Notes: generated by a model from the sequence alone, not told the origin. A stretch of 64,000 bases of DNA from Tritrichomonas musculus (GCA_039105265.1 JAPFFF010000001.1:9238001-9302000); one strand, 5' to 3'; numbered from the stretch's first letter, positions 1-10,856 are shown. Numbers and translations are program-made.

Positions 1-354
1 TACAAGATCGATTGAATTAATTTTTTTATTAAACATTTTCATATAATAAAGATGCATTTGATATTTTATGACTTTTTTTATGCAAAAACATGAAAAATAT
101 TTGATGAATTTTTTTTATAATTTCAATGGTTTACGAAAATTAATAAAAATACTCATAAAACTCCACCTGACGAACAAAACTCTTTCATTAAATATTTTTT
201 ATATAATATGGAATATACTTAATAAAATATATTAATATAAAGAATTTTTTAAAAAAATTTTTAGAATCCGTACCTCTTTATAATCTTCCAATAATTATTG
301 ACAAGAAATTTTTTTGTATATTTTTTATAATAGAGACCGTTTAAAATCATTTTA
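1..354. other. AT-rich intergenic start of window
   Basis: No coding frame or RNA gene is visible. The stretch is A/T-rich with short T and A runs and contains the upstream region of the first gene. The only recognisable site is the initiator-like TCATTT just before the start codon at 355. Confidence 0.6.
347..352 (+). promoter_or_regulatory. Initiator-like (Inr) site
   Basis: TCATTT lies a few bases before the ATG at 355. It matches the trichomonad initiator consensus TCA followed by a pyrimidine and A/T, which normally sits within about 20 bases of the start codon. In such AT-rich DNA a chance match is possible; the position supports it. Confidence 0.45.
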
Positions 355-1203
355 ATGAGTAGATCTGATAGTAGCTCTCAATCTGATAAAGATGAGCAGA
401 TGATTGACGATGGTAGTGAAGATGATGATAACAGCGATAACAATGACCCAGACAATGAAAACGAGAATATAGATAAAAAACAAGCAAAAGGTAAAAGAAA
501 AAAGCTAAAAAGAAAGAAGATAAATCGTTATTTCAATGACGATTCAGTAAAAATAGATATTAAAAATGACAAGATGTTTAAGGATATCCACAAATATAAA
601 GTTTCGTTTAATTTCGGAGAGAAAACTTTCACGCGGTGGATTTCAGAAAAAGTAATGCTTGAAAAAGCTAAGGATGTTCTTGATCTTTATAATTTAAGGC
701 CAAAAAAAATAAAGAAAAGGAAAATAAAGAAGTCTATTCGGAGGCAACAGAAAGTCATGGATGAAGAAAACTTTAAAAACGCAAATAACTACGATAATGA
801 AAAAATAGGAGATGTTCAAGTCTTAGAATCAAACCAAATACAAAAGTCAAGCCCTTTACCTGTTAAGCCTGAAAAGGTGTCCCCGAAACAAGTGAAAGAA
901 GTTCAATTAGAAGAAGGAAATAATAAAGATCAAATCTTAAAAACGAAAACGAAAAGGTCAATTGAAACTGTTTTAGGAATGAAAAAAAGAGAAAACGCCA
1001 ATTTCCCAGATTTTATTGTAAAATTTTCTGATTCAAGCAGATACGAGAGAATTTCATGGAAGAAAATGCATGAATTATATAAAATCAATCTTCTCTTTTT
1101 TTACGAACAGCACATTTCTGAAAAAAGCCTTCGTCAATGCTCCCTTCCAGAGGGCATTCAAGTTGAAGAAAATCTTCACTTTTTAACATATGCAAATTCA
1201 TAA
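355..1203 (+). CDS. Acidic/basic protein with two chromo-shadow-like segments
   Basis: The protein has 282 aa. Residues 1-40 are rich in D, E, N and S. Residues 41-58 are a Lys/Arg-rich block that could be a nuclear localisation signal, and a second basic block lies at 115-131. Two segments resemble each other: about 77-113 (KVSFNF...LDLYNLRP) and 219-255 (FIVKFSDSS...LLFFYEQHI). The second follows the HP1 chromo shadow pattern: a FxxKF/W strand, a short polar turn, then a helix ending in a FYE-type motif. An HP1-like or chromatin-binding role is an inference. No canonical N-terminal chromodomain with its aromatic cage is visible. The start is supported by an initiator-like TCATTT immediately upstream. 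Confidence 0.6.
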   Translation: MSRSDSSSQSDKDEQMIDDGSEDDDNSDNNDPDNENENIDKKQAKGKRKKLKRKKINRYFNDDSVKIDIKNDKMFKDIHKYKVSFNFGEKTFTRWISEKVMLEKAKDVLDLYNLRPKKIKKRKIKKSIRRQQKVMDEENFKNANNYDNEKIGDVQVLESNQIQKSSPLPVKPEKVSPKQVKEVQLEEGNNKDQILKTKTKRSIETVLGMKKRENANFPDFIVKFSDSSRYERISWKKMHELYKINLLFFYEQHISEKSLRQCSLPEGIQVEENLHFLTYANS

Positions 1204-1482
1204 TTTCTAGTTTTTCCTCCCGTTTATATGAGTAGGAATATAAATTACTATATACACTCAAAATTAATATGAGTTAACTCTTTCAGATTTGCAAGTAAGC
1301 ATTTCATTATTTGATTCATTTCAGTATTCTACCAAATATTATCAACTTTTTTAATAAACTCATGGAATAATATTAGAAGGAATCAATGAATTTCAAAAAT
1401 TATTTGCAACCTGTTTATATATGTAAATAAATAAAGAATATAACTAATAAAAACATATTAAACGATGGAATATCTTTGAATT

Positions 1483-2640
1483 TCAATGATAGTTATCATC
1501 ATTACTTTTTGTTCCATATTTTTTATCCATCTGTCTATTTAATTTTTGTATATGGCGTACTGCTTTTTCCATTGTTTCTTGAAATCTAATTTCCAATTTC
1601 TCGATTTTTAACTTTGTTTCTTGATGATCAGACATAGATTGACAAGCTGGAAAGCGGCTACTACTAGGCTGAGCTTTATATTCCATCGATCGAAGCTTGT
1701 GAGGAATGCTAATTGAACGATCTTGACGAGAAGATTGCGCCGTTTGTATTGTTTTTTTTTGTAATCTGAGCTTTCTTTTTTTCATGGCAAGTGAGTCATT
1801 AGAATCATAGTTGCCAACGCCATCAAACTTGTAGCCTTCTGATATGTCGTCAAGGCTTCTTTTATTATCATAATTTGTACTGGAAAGCGAATTTAGTGGT
1901 AAAGATGGAAAATCATATTTTATTTTTTTGTTGTTTTGGTCGGAGTTGCTATTATGAATGCTATTTTGATTTTTGGAATCAGGATATTTAGCAGCTTTAG
2001 CTTGATTTTGATCTTTATCAGATCTTTGATTTGCTTTTTGAATCCTCTGGACGCTAATACGATTAGAATTTCTTGGTGATTTTCTATTTAGATGCTCATA
2101 CATTTGGTCAATACTATTTAATTTGTTGTTATCATCTGCTGCGCGTCTAATGTGATCGTTTCTTGGGTTCTTTCTTCGAGATGAAGGTAGGTTTGGAATT
2201 GACGAAAATGAATTTGGCTCTGTTATTCGTATTTGATTGATTTCGAGTGTAGGATCAGGTTTTGTATTCATCTGGAGTCTTCGATAATGTGGAATGTTTT
2301 TTGAATTTCGTTCTTTAATTACTCGATCAGGGAGCAAAGGATATTCACCATACTTGAAATCATAATTGAGTTGCTCAAGGGTGACTGGAAGAGGATCTAT
2401 TGTTTTTTTTTTCTTCCTCCTTTCTAATGGATCAGAAGGTGGCTCATGTATTTTTATTTCGCGAAGATATAAATGAGAATTCTGCTCATGTAAAGCACGC
2501 AAATGACTATTCCATTCTTCAAGATCATTGATGATTTTATTGCAACTTTCAAGTAAAGAGTCGTTCACGCTTATAACATCAAAAACATTTAACGTTGCAT
2601 TTCTATTTTTAATATTTTCGGAATTATTTTGGTTTTTCAT
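1483..2640 (-). CDS. Asn/Ser/Lys-rich, mostly disordered protein of unknown function
   Basis: The protein has 385 aa and I do not recognise its family. Residues 1-60 look helical (LLESCNKIINDLEEWNSHL), followed by a short basic stretch (RRKKKK). The long middle section, about 125-335, is low-complexity and rich in N, S, K and R. The C-terminal 45 residues form a probable coiled coil (KLKIEKLEIRFQETMEKAV...RQMDKKYG). It runs opposite to the first gene; the two are convergent with about 280 bases between their stops. A scaffold or nuclear protein would fit the composition, but nothing proves it. Confidence 0.6.
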   Translation of the reverse strand: MKNQNNSENIKNRNATLNVFDVISVNDSLLESCNKIINDLEEWNSHLRALHEQNSHLYLREIKIHEPPSDPLERRKKKKTIDPLPVTLEQLNYDFKYGEYPLLPDRVIKERNSKNIPHYRRLQMNTKPDPTLEINQIRITEPNSFSSIPNLPSSRRKNPRNDHIRRAADDNNKLNSIDQMYEHLNRKSPRNSNRISVQRIQKANQRSDKDQNQAKAAKYPDSKNQNSIHNSNSDQNNKKIKYDFPSLPLNSLSSTNYDNKRSLDDISEGYKFDGVGNYDSNDSLAMKKRKLRLQKKTIQTAQSSRQDRSISIPHKLRSMEYKAQPSSSRFPACQSMSDHQETKLKIEKLEIRFQETMEKAVRHIQKLNRQMDKKYGTKSNDDNYH

Positions 2641-3086
2641 TCCATTTTAATTTTGAAATCAAAAAACTGAAAAAACGTACAAATCACTAGAAAAGAAATG
2701 TCAATTGAAATTAACGTCATTATTTCGAGTAAGTTGTTTTATTATTATTACTTAAAAGATGGGAATGAGCCTCATCAGAGATGAGTTTTTTTTTTTTTTT
2801 TTTTTTTTTTTGAAATTAAAATTATACAAATTATTTGTATATTTATATAATAAAAAAAATGGTTTCAGAGTCATAATTACATTAAATTTAAATAAGCAGC
2901 TGGTATGTTTAATAGCATGATCAACAAGGCGTAGTTTAACAAGCAGAAGTAAAATAAATATTTAAAAAAAATATAAATAAAAGAAACCGAAATCCCTCAA
3001 CGTATGAGTAGCATTAAAATTGATTGACCAATATTTAGTGCAAACTAAATTGACCATAGTACTGATCATAATTGTTTATAGCAAGT
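2641..3086. other. Intergenic region with hairpin and T26 tract
   Basis: No gene is seen. A short hairpin (CTCATC-AGA-GATGAG, about 2771-2785) is followed directly by a run of 26 T (2786-2811). The homopolymer is probably a slippage-prone simple repeat. Confidence 0.5.
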
Positions 3087-5843
3087 CTATAAATTATGAA
3101 GAAATGTTTGAACATCACGAAGATTTTTTAATTGTGTTTCAGTAAGCAAGTTTTTCAGTCCACATTCTATCCAATTGAAAAATTCAGTAATATAATCTTT
3201 GTTGAAATACATATTTATTTTTTTTGCTGCTTTCGTACTCCCAAGTTTTTGAAGTAAATCAACAGCTTCTTTAATAACTTTCAAATTAACTGTATGAAGC
3301 TTATTAATTTTTGGAAAGATGGGGAAAATTTTATTCTTAATATCTTTGATAAAAGCTCTATCTAAAATTTTATCATCAGGTAAAATACTAATGAATGAAG
3401 AGAAAAGCAAGCAAAGAGATGAGTAAAGTCTTTCAGCAAATTCATATTCATTTTGATCATTAATATTAATTCGAAAATCCGACATTGAATAAGCAAAATT
3501 GAATAAATTCATTAAAAAGTCCATGTCTTCCAAAACATAAAGTTTTAATCCAGTTACAATTTTTGAAAAAGTTGCAAAAAGTGAATCAATTATTTTCATT
3601 TTCTGGTAATCATCAAGAGATATCATTAATTTAAATAAATTCAGAACATTATCATGAAGATATATTCCAATACTATTGCCAAAATGCTGACAAAGAATGC
3701 CAAAGCATAATGCTGATTTTTCGATGCAATCTAAATCCTGAGAATTCCAACAATCATTAATGACAAGGACATATTGTTGCGAAAATTGAAGAAAATAAGT
3801 ATTAATAATTTCAGCTATTTCAATAATTGTGTATAGACTTTGCTCAAATAAAAACGACGATTTATTTTGAAGAATCCGAAATAATACACTAAGAATATCA
3901 GTAATAATTTCTTCGGAATTAATTTTAAGTTTTTGAATAATTTTTGAAATTAATTGTAGCAAAAATGATCTGTCTTTATCAAAATATAAACTTGAATTAT
4001 CAGCAATATTGATATTTTCGTTTGAAAAACCAAAAACGCTCGGAGTTACAAATCCAAAACTGGGTGAAAAAACGGATCCTTTAAATATCTGAATTGATTT
4101 GTCTAAAAGTGCCATCAACTTATTATCATTATGCTCTCCGCATTTTTCAACCAGGGTTAATAAAGCGCTGTGTAAATTGGTAGCATATTCGCTTTGTAGC
4201 AATGAATAATCAGAAAATTTATGAGATAATAATAATAATAAAAAATCAAAATTTGTATTATTGATATCAATTGGTTTGCAATGCCGACAAAATACTTTAA
4301 TTAAATCAAAAACATTTTTTGATACAATAATTGGAAAATCTGAACATTTTTTAATGACTTCAAATATTGAATTTTTATTTGATGGATTGGTTAAAATTGA
4401 ATCATATTTATCTGTAAGTTTAATGAGAAGCTTTAATGAAGCTTCTGATAAATACATGATGCCAGATTGAGCATATTCTATAATATAAGGAAGTTTATCT
4501 TCAATAAATTTGTAAATAACAATTTCATTGTGATTAAATAATAAAGATTTCATAATTATAACAGCTGTGTAATGTTGTATGTTATATGAATCACCACAGG
4601 TAGTTTCATCAGCATCAATGAATTCATTAATAACTTTCATCATTTTGGCAGCGTTGCTATCATTGTTAGTGGGATTATCATTTTTATTATTTTTATCTTC
4701 AATAAAATTATTTGTTTGAACAAGATTGTTGAATATCTGACTTAACGTTCTAGAAACAAATTCAATTGATTGGAATTCATTCTGATTCAGTACATATTTA
4801 ACTGATGGATCAATAGATGCAATTAGCTCAATGCCAATATTAATTAGTGGAATAGAATAAGGAGCAGTTATGTTGAGAAATTCGCAATTTCCATTACATA
4901 TGCTTATCTTTGGCTTCTCTTCTTCCAATACATAAAACCAAAAGTGGTAAGAAATGATTTTAAAATCAATGTTAGGGCATTCTATACCTGCTTTTGTAAT
5001 TAGATATATTCTGTCTATAAATTCACGTGCGTGTTCATATAATTGTATTATAAGCTCTAGCATAACATAATGAAGCTCACGATATAAATCAGATGTTAAT
5101 AACGGATCATTCTGAAAAACCAAACATATTACACTCAAAACATTACCAGTAATTTCTCGTGAAAATAGTAAACTTACATGTGAAATTAATTGTCTTAAGC
5201 AAATCGCTGTATCTATTTTGACTGCTTGTGAAATAACCTCCGGATTGAAATTAGTTAGTATATTAAAAATAATCTTTAATAGGGTGATGTAAGAATCTAA
5301 ATTAATGCTGTCAAATGGAATTTGAGCTGGAATAACATTTAAGTCAAAAATTTCAGAAAAAGCCATTATTGCACCGATATTGAGTGGATCTGTATCTGAT
5401 GTATTTGTTAGTATTAATGGAATAATTTCAATCCAATTAGATCCTTCAATTTGCAAAACTGCGGCAAGTGCAGCGCATGCCATTCGTCTTATTTGTATGC
5501 ATCGAATAGATAAGCTTTTCGAAATCGCTTCTTTAACTAATGGTCTCATTTCATTTGATATTTGTTCGTCTAAATTCCAGTATTTTTTGATTTCGCTAAT
5601 CGAAGTTATCCTTTTTGGAATGCATGTGTTATGTATTGCGGCTAGTGATAAAATAACATTATTTTCTGGTTCTGTTGGATTTTCTTTTGAGTTACAATAA
5701 TTTAAAACAACTTTTGCAGCAAATGTCAAAAATAATGAAGTATTATTTAAACTTAGAGAATTTAAATTGTCGTTTGCTTCATTGACTTTTTGTGGGTCAT
5801 TAAGGTTTTGAAGGCATTCACGAAATAGCTCAAAATCATCCAT
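3087..5843 (-). CDS. Importin-beta/karyopherin-like HEAT-repeat protein
   Basis: The protein has 918 aa and is almost entirely amphipathic helices in repeated pairs. Its N-terminus follows the karyopherin-beta layout: a first HEAT pair around FRECLQNLNDPQKVNEAN, then TFAAKVVLNYC, a W-containing LISEIKKYWNLDEQI-type segment, an RRMACAALAAVLQIEGSNWIEIIPLI helix pair and NIGAIMAFSEIFDL, which correspond to importin-beta1 repeats 1-4. Family members bind cargo and Ran-GTP at the nuclear pore. Length (860-900 aa is usual) and helix order fit; sequence similarity is weak, so another HEAT-repeat nuclear transport or scaffold protein is possible. It is divergent from the next gene, with a 270-base shared upstream region. 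Confidence 0.6.
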   Translation of the reverse strand: MDDFELFRECLQNLNDPQKVNEANDNLNSLSLNNTSLFLTFAAKVVLNYCNSKENPTEPENNVILSLAAIHNTCIPKRITSISEIKKYWNLDEQISNEMRPLVKEAISKSLSIRCIQIRRMACAALAAVLQIEGSNWIEIIPLILTNTSDTDPLNIGAIMAFSEIFDLNVIPAQIPFDSINLDSYITLLKIIFNILTNFNPEVISQAVKIDTAICLRQLISHVSLLFSREITGNVLSVICLVFQNDPLLTSDLYRELHYVMLELIIQLYEHAREFIDRIYLITKAGIECPNIDFKIISYHFWFYVLEEEKPKISICNGNCEFLNITAPYSIPLINIGIELIASIDPSVKYVLNQNEFQSIEFVSRTLSQIFNNLVQTNNFIEDKNNKNDNPTNNDSNAAKMMKVINEFIDADETTCGDSYNIQHYTAVIIMKSLLFNHNEIVIYKFIEDKLPYIIEYAQSGIMYLSEASLKLLIKLTDKYDSILTNPSNKNSIFEVIKKCSDFPIIVSKNVFDLIKVFCRHCKPIDINNTNFDFLLLLLSHKFSDYSLLQSEYATNLHSALLTLVEKCGEHNDNKLMALLDKSIQIFKGSVFSPSFGFVTPSVFGFSNENINIADNSSLYFDKDRSFLLQLISKIIQKLKINSEEIITDILSVLFRILQNKSSFLFEQSLYTIIEIAEIINTYFLQFSQQYVLVINDCWNSQDLDCIEKSALCFGILCQHFGNSIGIYLHDNVLNLFKLMISLDDYQKMKIIDSLFATFSKIVTGLKLYVLEDMDFLMNLFNFAYSMSDFRININDQNEYEFAERLYSSLCLLFSSFISILPDDKILDRAFIKDIKNKIFPIFPKINKLHTVNLKVIKEAVDLLQKLGSTKAAKKINMYFNKDYITEFFNWIECGLKNLLTETQLKNLRDVQTFLHNL

Positions 5844-6112
5844 TTTTTAAGTTTTATTTCTATAATTTTCGTTTTAAAATAAAAAAAGAATTCCCTTAAA
5901 AATTGAGAGCTCATAATTTAAAACAGATTTATCTTGAAAATTTCCATGTAATTACTTAATTACTAGTAGATGTATAAGTTTTTATATATTAGAATGTTTA
6001 ATTATATAACAAAATTTAGAGAATGAATTTTTAAATTTGTGAAATTCTTATAATACATTCTTTAACAAACTATAGTCAATTTTGTGATTTCTATAAAGTG
6101 ATTTAATTTTGT

Positions 6113-9100
6113 ATGCTCTCACCAGGAAGTTCAAAAGCTGCATCTTGTGCAGCTAACTCCTTGGTGACAATATCAAAGGTCATCAGATGCACTCTTGCAC
6201 GTGCCGAAAAAATATTATATTCAACTAAAATTCAAATTGATTCTTCATCAATTAATCCGCAGTTAAAAATGTTGCAAGCCCGCTCGATATTTCAAAGGAA
6301 AATATTTGAAGCAAGAATCCTACTTTCACGTTTATTGGTTTTGCTTCGGTGGTCGAAAACTATGCATATGGCAAGAAATGATTCAATCGTTAATAATCTT
6401 TTTTCGGGCCCTGAAATACATGTTCAAAAAACATTCTATGAAATCAATCAATATGTATCTAAGTCTCGGCTTAAGTCTTTTCAAGATACTATTTTAGCTT
6501 CAAATCAAACTCAAACCCCAGAAAATGATTTTCAAATGCAGAAAAATTCTATCTTACGGCTTCATCAACAATTTTTCGATCTTTTTATGAAAGGAGTACC
6601 TAAACGTATTAAAAGTATCTCTAAAATCGGTAAGCATTTGGTATTTGTAGCACCTGGCGAATATTCTTTTATTTTAAAAAGTGATAAGCACGGAAATTTG
6701 CAATTATCATCTTTCCGAATTAACGTTCCAAAAGACTTTCATTTTTCCAAAGAGATGATTATTTCTCATACAAAATTATTAGTCATTTCTACAAATCAAA
6801 TAAACATGGCACTAGCAAGAATTGATCGCGTTCTTCATTCATTTTACTTATATTGTGAATTTGCTAAACTTGTGAAATCACTATGTGACAACCAAGCAAA
6901 TTATCCAATTTGTTGTGAAGGCAGCACATCTATACCACCATCTATTAAAATAGTATTTCCACCATTATTTGGTTCACTATCAAGCTTTAGATTAAGTATT
7001 CAAATGGGTAAATTAATTGTTTCAAGTGTAGGGACTATTTATTTGCCACCAGCCAGTGAAGATGATTCACTTTATCCACTAGATACCTTTATTCGTGTAG
7101 GCCAAACGTATGATACAAATGTTTCAGATGTTTCTAATAGCTCAGATAGTTGTACAGCATGCAATAAACCTACAAATGCTCAGATTTTAAATCATCACCA
7201 ATTATCATTTGTATTAAAAAAGGATTTTGGGCCGCCTGATGTTCTTCTTTCATTTATTCGGGATACGGTTTTGTATACAAAATTAGTGAAAATCTGGAAC
7301 ACAGCTATTCATGCTATTCGATCAGTATCATTTTCATATTTTGACTCTCATATGATCTACAATAGCAAAATGTCAACATTTGGGCGGATTGAAATTTCAT
7401 TAAAAAAGTCGAACATTATTACAGTAAGCATTGATGCATGGACAGGTGTAATTAAACTTTGCTTTAGTGACCAAGCTAATATGGGTCTTCCAGGAATGAC
7501 TTTTTCATGCATTGAGCCAGAAGAAATTTCCGGTTTAATGTCAAAAGTTCTTACTAACTTCACTGTTCATAAAGCAGTTGAAACAGTTTATGGTGTAAAA
7601 GTTCCATCTAACGTCTTTTTGAAAGATCCAAAACTTTATTCCAGATATTTCTCCTTTGCTCCTGATTTTTCACTCCACTTTCATACAGATTTTGGTCATC
7701 CTCATGTGAGTATCTATGATAACTATTATAACCAATACACAAGTCCTGACATCGTCGAAATGGATTCATCAACACCCATATCTGCATGGAAACTTCTTGA
7801 AAGAACATTACAATCATCAAAATCTTTAATTTTTTTACTTCAAACTCAAAAAAGTCTTCAAGAATCAGGAATTCAATCTGTTAGAACTGGACTTATGTTA
7901 GATATTATTCTTCCAATGTGTCGTTCATGTTCGCTTGTAATCAATAATCATGGATGGCGTCTTCTTTACTCACATTTCAACACTTTCGGTCGAATTAAAG
8001 TTCCAGACCTTGCAAATTCAAATAAAGCAGACGGCTCAAATGACTTTGACGTTGAATCCCTACTGATGTCTAATTCAATTTCTGATTTGGACGACAAAGC
8101 CATATCAGAAGCAATCAATGATTATTCTTCTAGTCAGATTGAGCTCAGCACTGTTATCAGAGGTTATAGCAATTTGGCGAGATCTGCTCAGATTGTTGCC
8201 CAAATTATCACTAAATTGCACCAGTCACGTTCGAATTTTTTCAATATTATTATGCTTTCAAGAAGAACAATGGCAATTGAGCCTCCTTATTTATCAAACA
8301 GCAATGAGATGATCTTGAGGTTTCAAAATGATGCCAAAAACACATTATGCTTAACATTTGGAAAAAATATGAAATATTGCGGAACATGTCATGAAATATC
8401 TTTCTTCGAAATGAATCCAACATCAATTCCTGAATTTCAAATTCGATTTCTATCTTTGACGCCAATTCAATGGATGATTAACAGTGCTATTCCAAACAGC
8501 AACGATAGCTTTGCTCTTTCGTCATTTATTAATCATTCAGCAATACCTTTTCTAAAGTTTTTTGAAATTTTTGCAAATGATAAAAATAAGATAATTAATA
8601 GTAATGATATGGTGAGTGACAATAGTTATGCAATTGATAACACATCAAATAGGTTTGTAATCATGCCTTTAATTAATACGCTTATGTTTTGCTTGGTTTA
8701 CAAAAACAAATATACTTTAACTTGCCGTTTGAAACCGTTCCATTCTTTTTACGTGTTTGTCCCTTCAACTCCAAGTATTTTTTTAATTATTCCACTGAGT
8801 ACTGTTAAAAAGGATTTATCATATGTTCAAGGAAGACGTTATTTTGAAGTATCAATGGCAAATCTTGAAAAAATGCGTGATGCAATAATAACATTCATTG
8901 ATTTTTATGAGGAAGTAGTCAGTCTTGATTATAAATTGCGAGGATTCTCAAAAGCTATGGATCAAGTCAGTTTCGACTTTGATGGTTTTCATATATTTAA
9001 AATTCGTCTCCTTATTTCGGGGAAAAATTTCATACTTCTTATTCTCAACAATAATGAAGCTTCTGAAATATTATCGAAGGTTACTGAACACTCAGGACTA

Positions 9101-9517
9101 GATCCAAATCTTCTTCATGGTATTCACAACACCATCAAATTATTCTGCACACCTCCATTTTGTCAAAACTTTGAGAATCAGCAAGTACAGATTTCTATTC
9201 AAAAACATTATATTTATATCTTCTCTCTTATTAGATATTTGATGGAAAAAATTAACTTACCATTAAGTGCTGTATCTAAAATGCTGAATTCTTGTCATAA
9301 TGAAGAAGATAATTATATGGGATCCATTTCATTATTAATGAATGTTGAAAAAAGTCGAAGTGAAAGGTTTTCTCTCTCCTTTGAAAAAAATCCAAAAAAT
9401 ATTGCTGAACTTAAAACGCGCTTTATTATGAATGGAATGCAACCAACCGAAATATCAAGTTTTGATGACTTGCTGGTTTTAATTAATCAGCAAAACACAT
9501 ATTTATCTGTTTTTTAA
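6113..9517 (+). CDS. MED14: Probable Mediator complex subunit 14
   Basis: The protein has 1134 aa, in the size range of Med14/Rgr1. Residues 72-82 (SRLLVLLRWSK) match the Med14 N-terminal signature, in which an arginine-rich helix ends in RLLALVKW. This is followed by a LRLHQQFFDLF...VPKRIKSI segment and a beta-rich KHLVFVAPGEYSFIL stretch, the same order as in human and yeast Med14. Med14 is the backbone that joins Mediator head, middle and tail during RNA polymerase II initiation. The long C-terminal part is poorly conserved, as in other lineages. The call rests mainly on the N-terminal 200 residues. The start ATG follows a short AT-rich leader. Confidence 0.7.
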   Translation: MLSPGSSKAASCAANSLVTISKVIRCTLARAEKILYSTKIQIDSSSINPQLKMLQARSIFQRKIFEARILLSRLLVLLRWSKTMHMARNDSIVNNLFSGPEIHVQKTFYEINQYVSKSRLKSFQDTILASNQTQTPENDFQMQKNSILRLHQQFFDLFMKGVPKRIKSISKIGKHLVFVAPGEYSFILKSDKHGNLQLSSFRINVPKDFHFSKEMIISHTKLLVISTNQINMALARIDRVLHSFYLYCEFAKLVKSLCDNQANYPICCEGSTSIPPSIKIVFPPLFGSLSSFRLSIQMGKLIVSSVGTIYLPPASEDDSLYPLDTFIRVGQTYDTNVSDVSNSSDSCTACNKPTNAQILNHHQLSFVLKKDFGPPDVLLSFIRDTVLYTKLVKIWNTAIHAIRSVSFSYFDSHMIYNSKMSTFGRIEISLKKSNIITVSIDAWTGVIKLCFSDQANMGLPGMTFSCIEPEEISGLMSKVLTNFTVHKAVETVYGVKVPSNVFLKDPKLYSRYFSFAPDFSLHFHTDFGHPHVSIYDNYYNQYTSPDIVEMDSSTPISAWKLLERTLQSSKSLIFLLQTQKSLQESGIQSVRTGLMLDIILPMCRSCSLVINNHGWRLLYSHFNTFGRIKVPDLANSNKADGSNDFDVESLLMSNSISDLDDKAISEAINDYSSSQIELSTVIRGYSNLARSAQIVAQIITKLHQSRSNFFNIIMLSRRTMAIEPPYLSNSNEMILRFQNDAKNTLCLTFGKNMKYCGTCHEISFFEMNPTSIPEFQIRFLSLTPIQWMINSAIPNSNDSFALSSFINHSAIPFLKFFEIFANDKNKIINSNDMVSDNSYAIDNTSNRFVIMPLINTLMFCLVYKNKYTLTCRLKPFHSFYVFVPSTPSIFLIIPLSTVKKDLSYVQGRRYFEVSMANLEKMRDAIITFIDFYEEVVSLDYKLRGFSKAMDQVSFDFDGFHIFKIRLLISGKNFILLILNNNEASEILSKVTEHSGLDPNLLHGIHNTIKLFCTPPFCQNFENQQVQISIQKHYIYIFSLIRYLMEKINLPLSAVSKMLNSCHNEEDNYMGSISLLMNVEKSRSERFSLSFEKNPKNIAELKTRFIMNGMQPTEISSFDDLLVLINQQNTYLSVF

Positions 9518-9645
9518 TACATAATTATAATATTATATTATATATATAAAGTTGTTTTGTATTTGGTAGAATTTTAGTTTTAATTTTTTTTTTTTTATTT
9601 CAGAAAAAATGATTGTTTTTAAATATAAAAAGAAGTAGATTAAAT

Positions 9646-10773
9646 TTAAGCAGCACTGTCAGTTGGAGGATCTGGTGATACACCAGAAGTTGTTGTTGTT
9701 GCTCCAGCTTGAACATCTGTTGCATCTGTAGCTTGTTCTTCTTTTTCTGCTTCTTCTGTTCCAGGAGGTGGTAAACCAGCTTTTGCTGCCTTCTTTGCGG
9801 CCAATCTTGCTTTCTTTGCTTCTTTAGCCATTTTCTTCTTATTAGCCATTGCAATTGAACGTGTATTTTGGAAAATAAATGGATCCATTTTAACAGTTAA
9901 TACGCATTCTCCAAGTGGTTTGCTTTGTGTGAGTTCGAAGAACTTTTGATCCATTCCTTCAGGGCATTCAAAGTGATTTAACATGTTTATTCCTTGAATT
10001 GTAGGGCAGCCTTGAATTCCATTGTGAATTGCCATTAAGCAGTCTTTATCAAAGCCAAATAAGTTGTCGGCTAAATCAATTCTAACAATACTTTTGTTTT
10101 TTCCAAGATTTTCTCCAATAGCTGTAGCACCTTTTGGTCCAATTCTATTACCATTCAAAAGAATTTCTTTAATTTTACAGGTGTCTAATGCAATCCACTT
10201 TCCAAGAGCTGCCGCTCCTTCATCACCAATATCGCAAAATCTTAAAGAAAGTTTATTCAGAGTTTTGCAGTGGCCATAATGAACAAGTCCTTTAACACCT
10301 TCATCACCAATACCAGGATTAAAGTCGAGTTCTAAAACAGCAAGAAATTCTGATTGAACCATTCCTCGAGCAAATCCTCGGCAGCCACTTGGACCTATAT
10401 TATTGGAATGGCAAGCAATACCAGCTACTTCTAACGGGGGAAGGCATGCATATGCTAATACATGCATTCCGTTATCTCCAAGATTAGTGTTAAGAAAAGA
10501 TAAAAAACGTATTTTAATATTATAGGTTTGATCAGCATTCTGGTAGGTTTCTATAAGAGGACGAAGAGCACATGGATCAACTTCTTCATCAGCAAATTGT
10601 AGGAGTTGTGGAATTCGACGACCATGCTTTTCAATAACTGGATCGTAAAGCTGCTTGATGTTATCAAGTTGTGGAACATCAAAAATCTGGCAATTTCGCT
10701 TGTATGCTTCAAGGAAATTTAACACTTTTTCATAAGGGCGAAGACGTCTTTGCTTCTTTTTTTTCGCAGGCAT
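9646..10773 (-). CDS. Ribonuclease-inhibitor-type leucine-rich repeat protein
   Basis: The protein has 375 aa. Residues 1-12 are strongly basic. From about residue 90 to 250 there are RNI-type LRRs of about 28 residues with the pattern LxxLxLxxNxIGxxGxxAL, for example LNKLSLRFCDIGDEGAAALGKW, then IKEILLNGNRIGPKGATAIGENL and IVRIDLADNLFG. The C-terminal 70 residues are an Ala/Lys-rich helix followed by a Pro/Thr/Ala-rich tail. Such proteins mediate protein binding, and in flagellates some are axonemal, but no specific partner can be named. It is convergent with the Med14 gene, with only 128 bases between the stops. A TGAAAAAGTT motif lies 84 bases upstream of the ATG on the coding strand. Confidence 0.85.
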   Translation of the reverse strand: MPAKKKKQRRLRPYEKVLNFLEAYKRNCQIFDVPQLDNIKQLYDPVIEKHGRRIPQLLQFADEEVDPCALRPLIETYQNADQTYNIKIRFLSFLNTNLGDNGMHVLAYACLPPLEVAGIACHSNNIGPSGCRGFARGMVQSEFLAVLELDFNPGIGDEGVKGLVHYGHCKTLNKLSLRFCDIGDEGAAALGKWIALDTCKIKEILLNGNRIGPKGATAIGENLGKNKSIVRIDLADNLFGFDKDCLMAIHNGIQGCPTIQGINMLNHFECPEGMDQKFFELTQSKPLGECVLTVKMDPFIFQNTRSIAMANKKKMAKEAKKARLAAKKAAKAGLPPPGTEEAEKEEQATDATDVQAGATTTTSGVSPDPPTDSAA

Positions 10774-10856
10774 TAAATTATAACGTTTTTTTTATTAATA
10801 CATAACGTGCATAGTTAACAAATTTAGGGTCAAATAAAGCCAAGAAAAATAATATC

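Noticed and set aside
2771-2811. Hairpin followed by T26, like a bacterial rho-independent terminator
   Set aside because: The genome is eukaryotic and other long A/T runs (34860-34888, 53998-54022) lack hairpins; probably a simple homopolymer.
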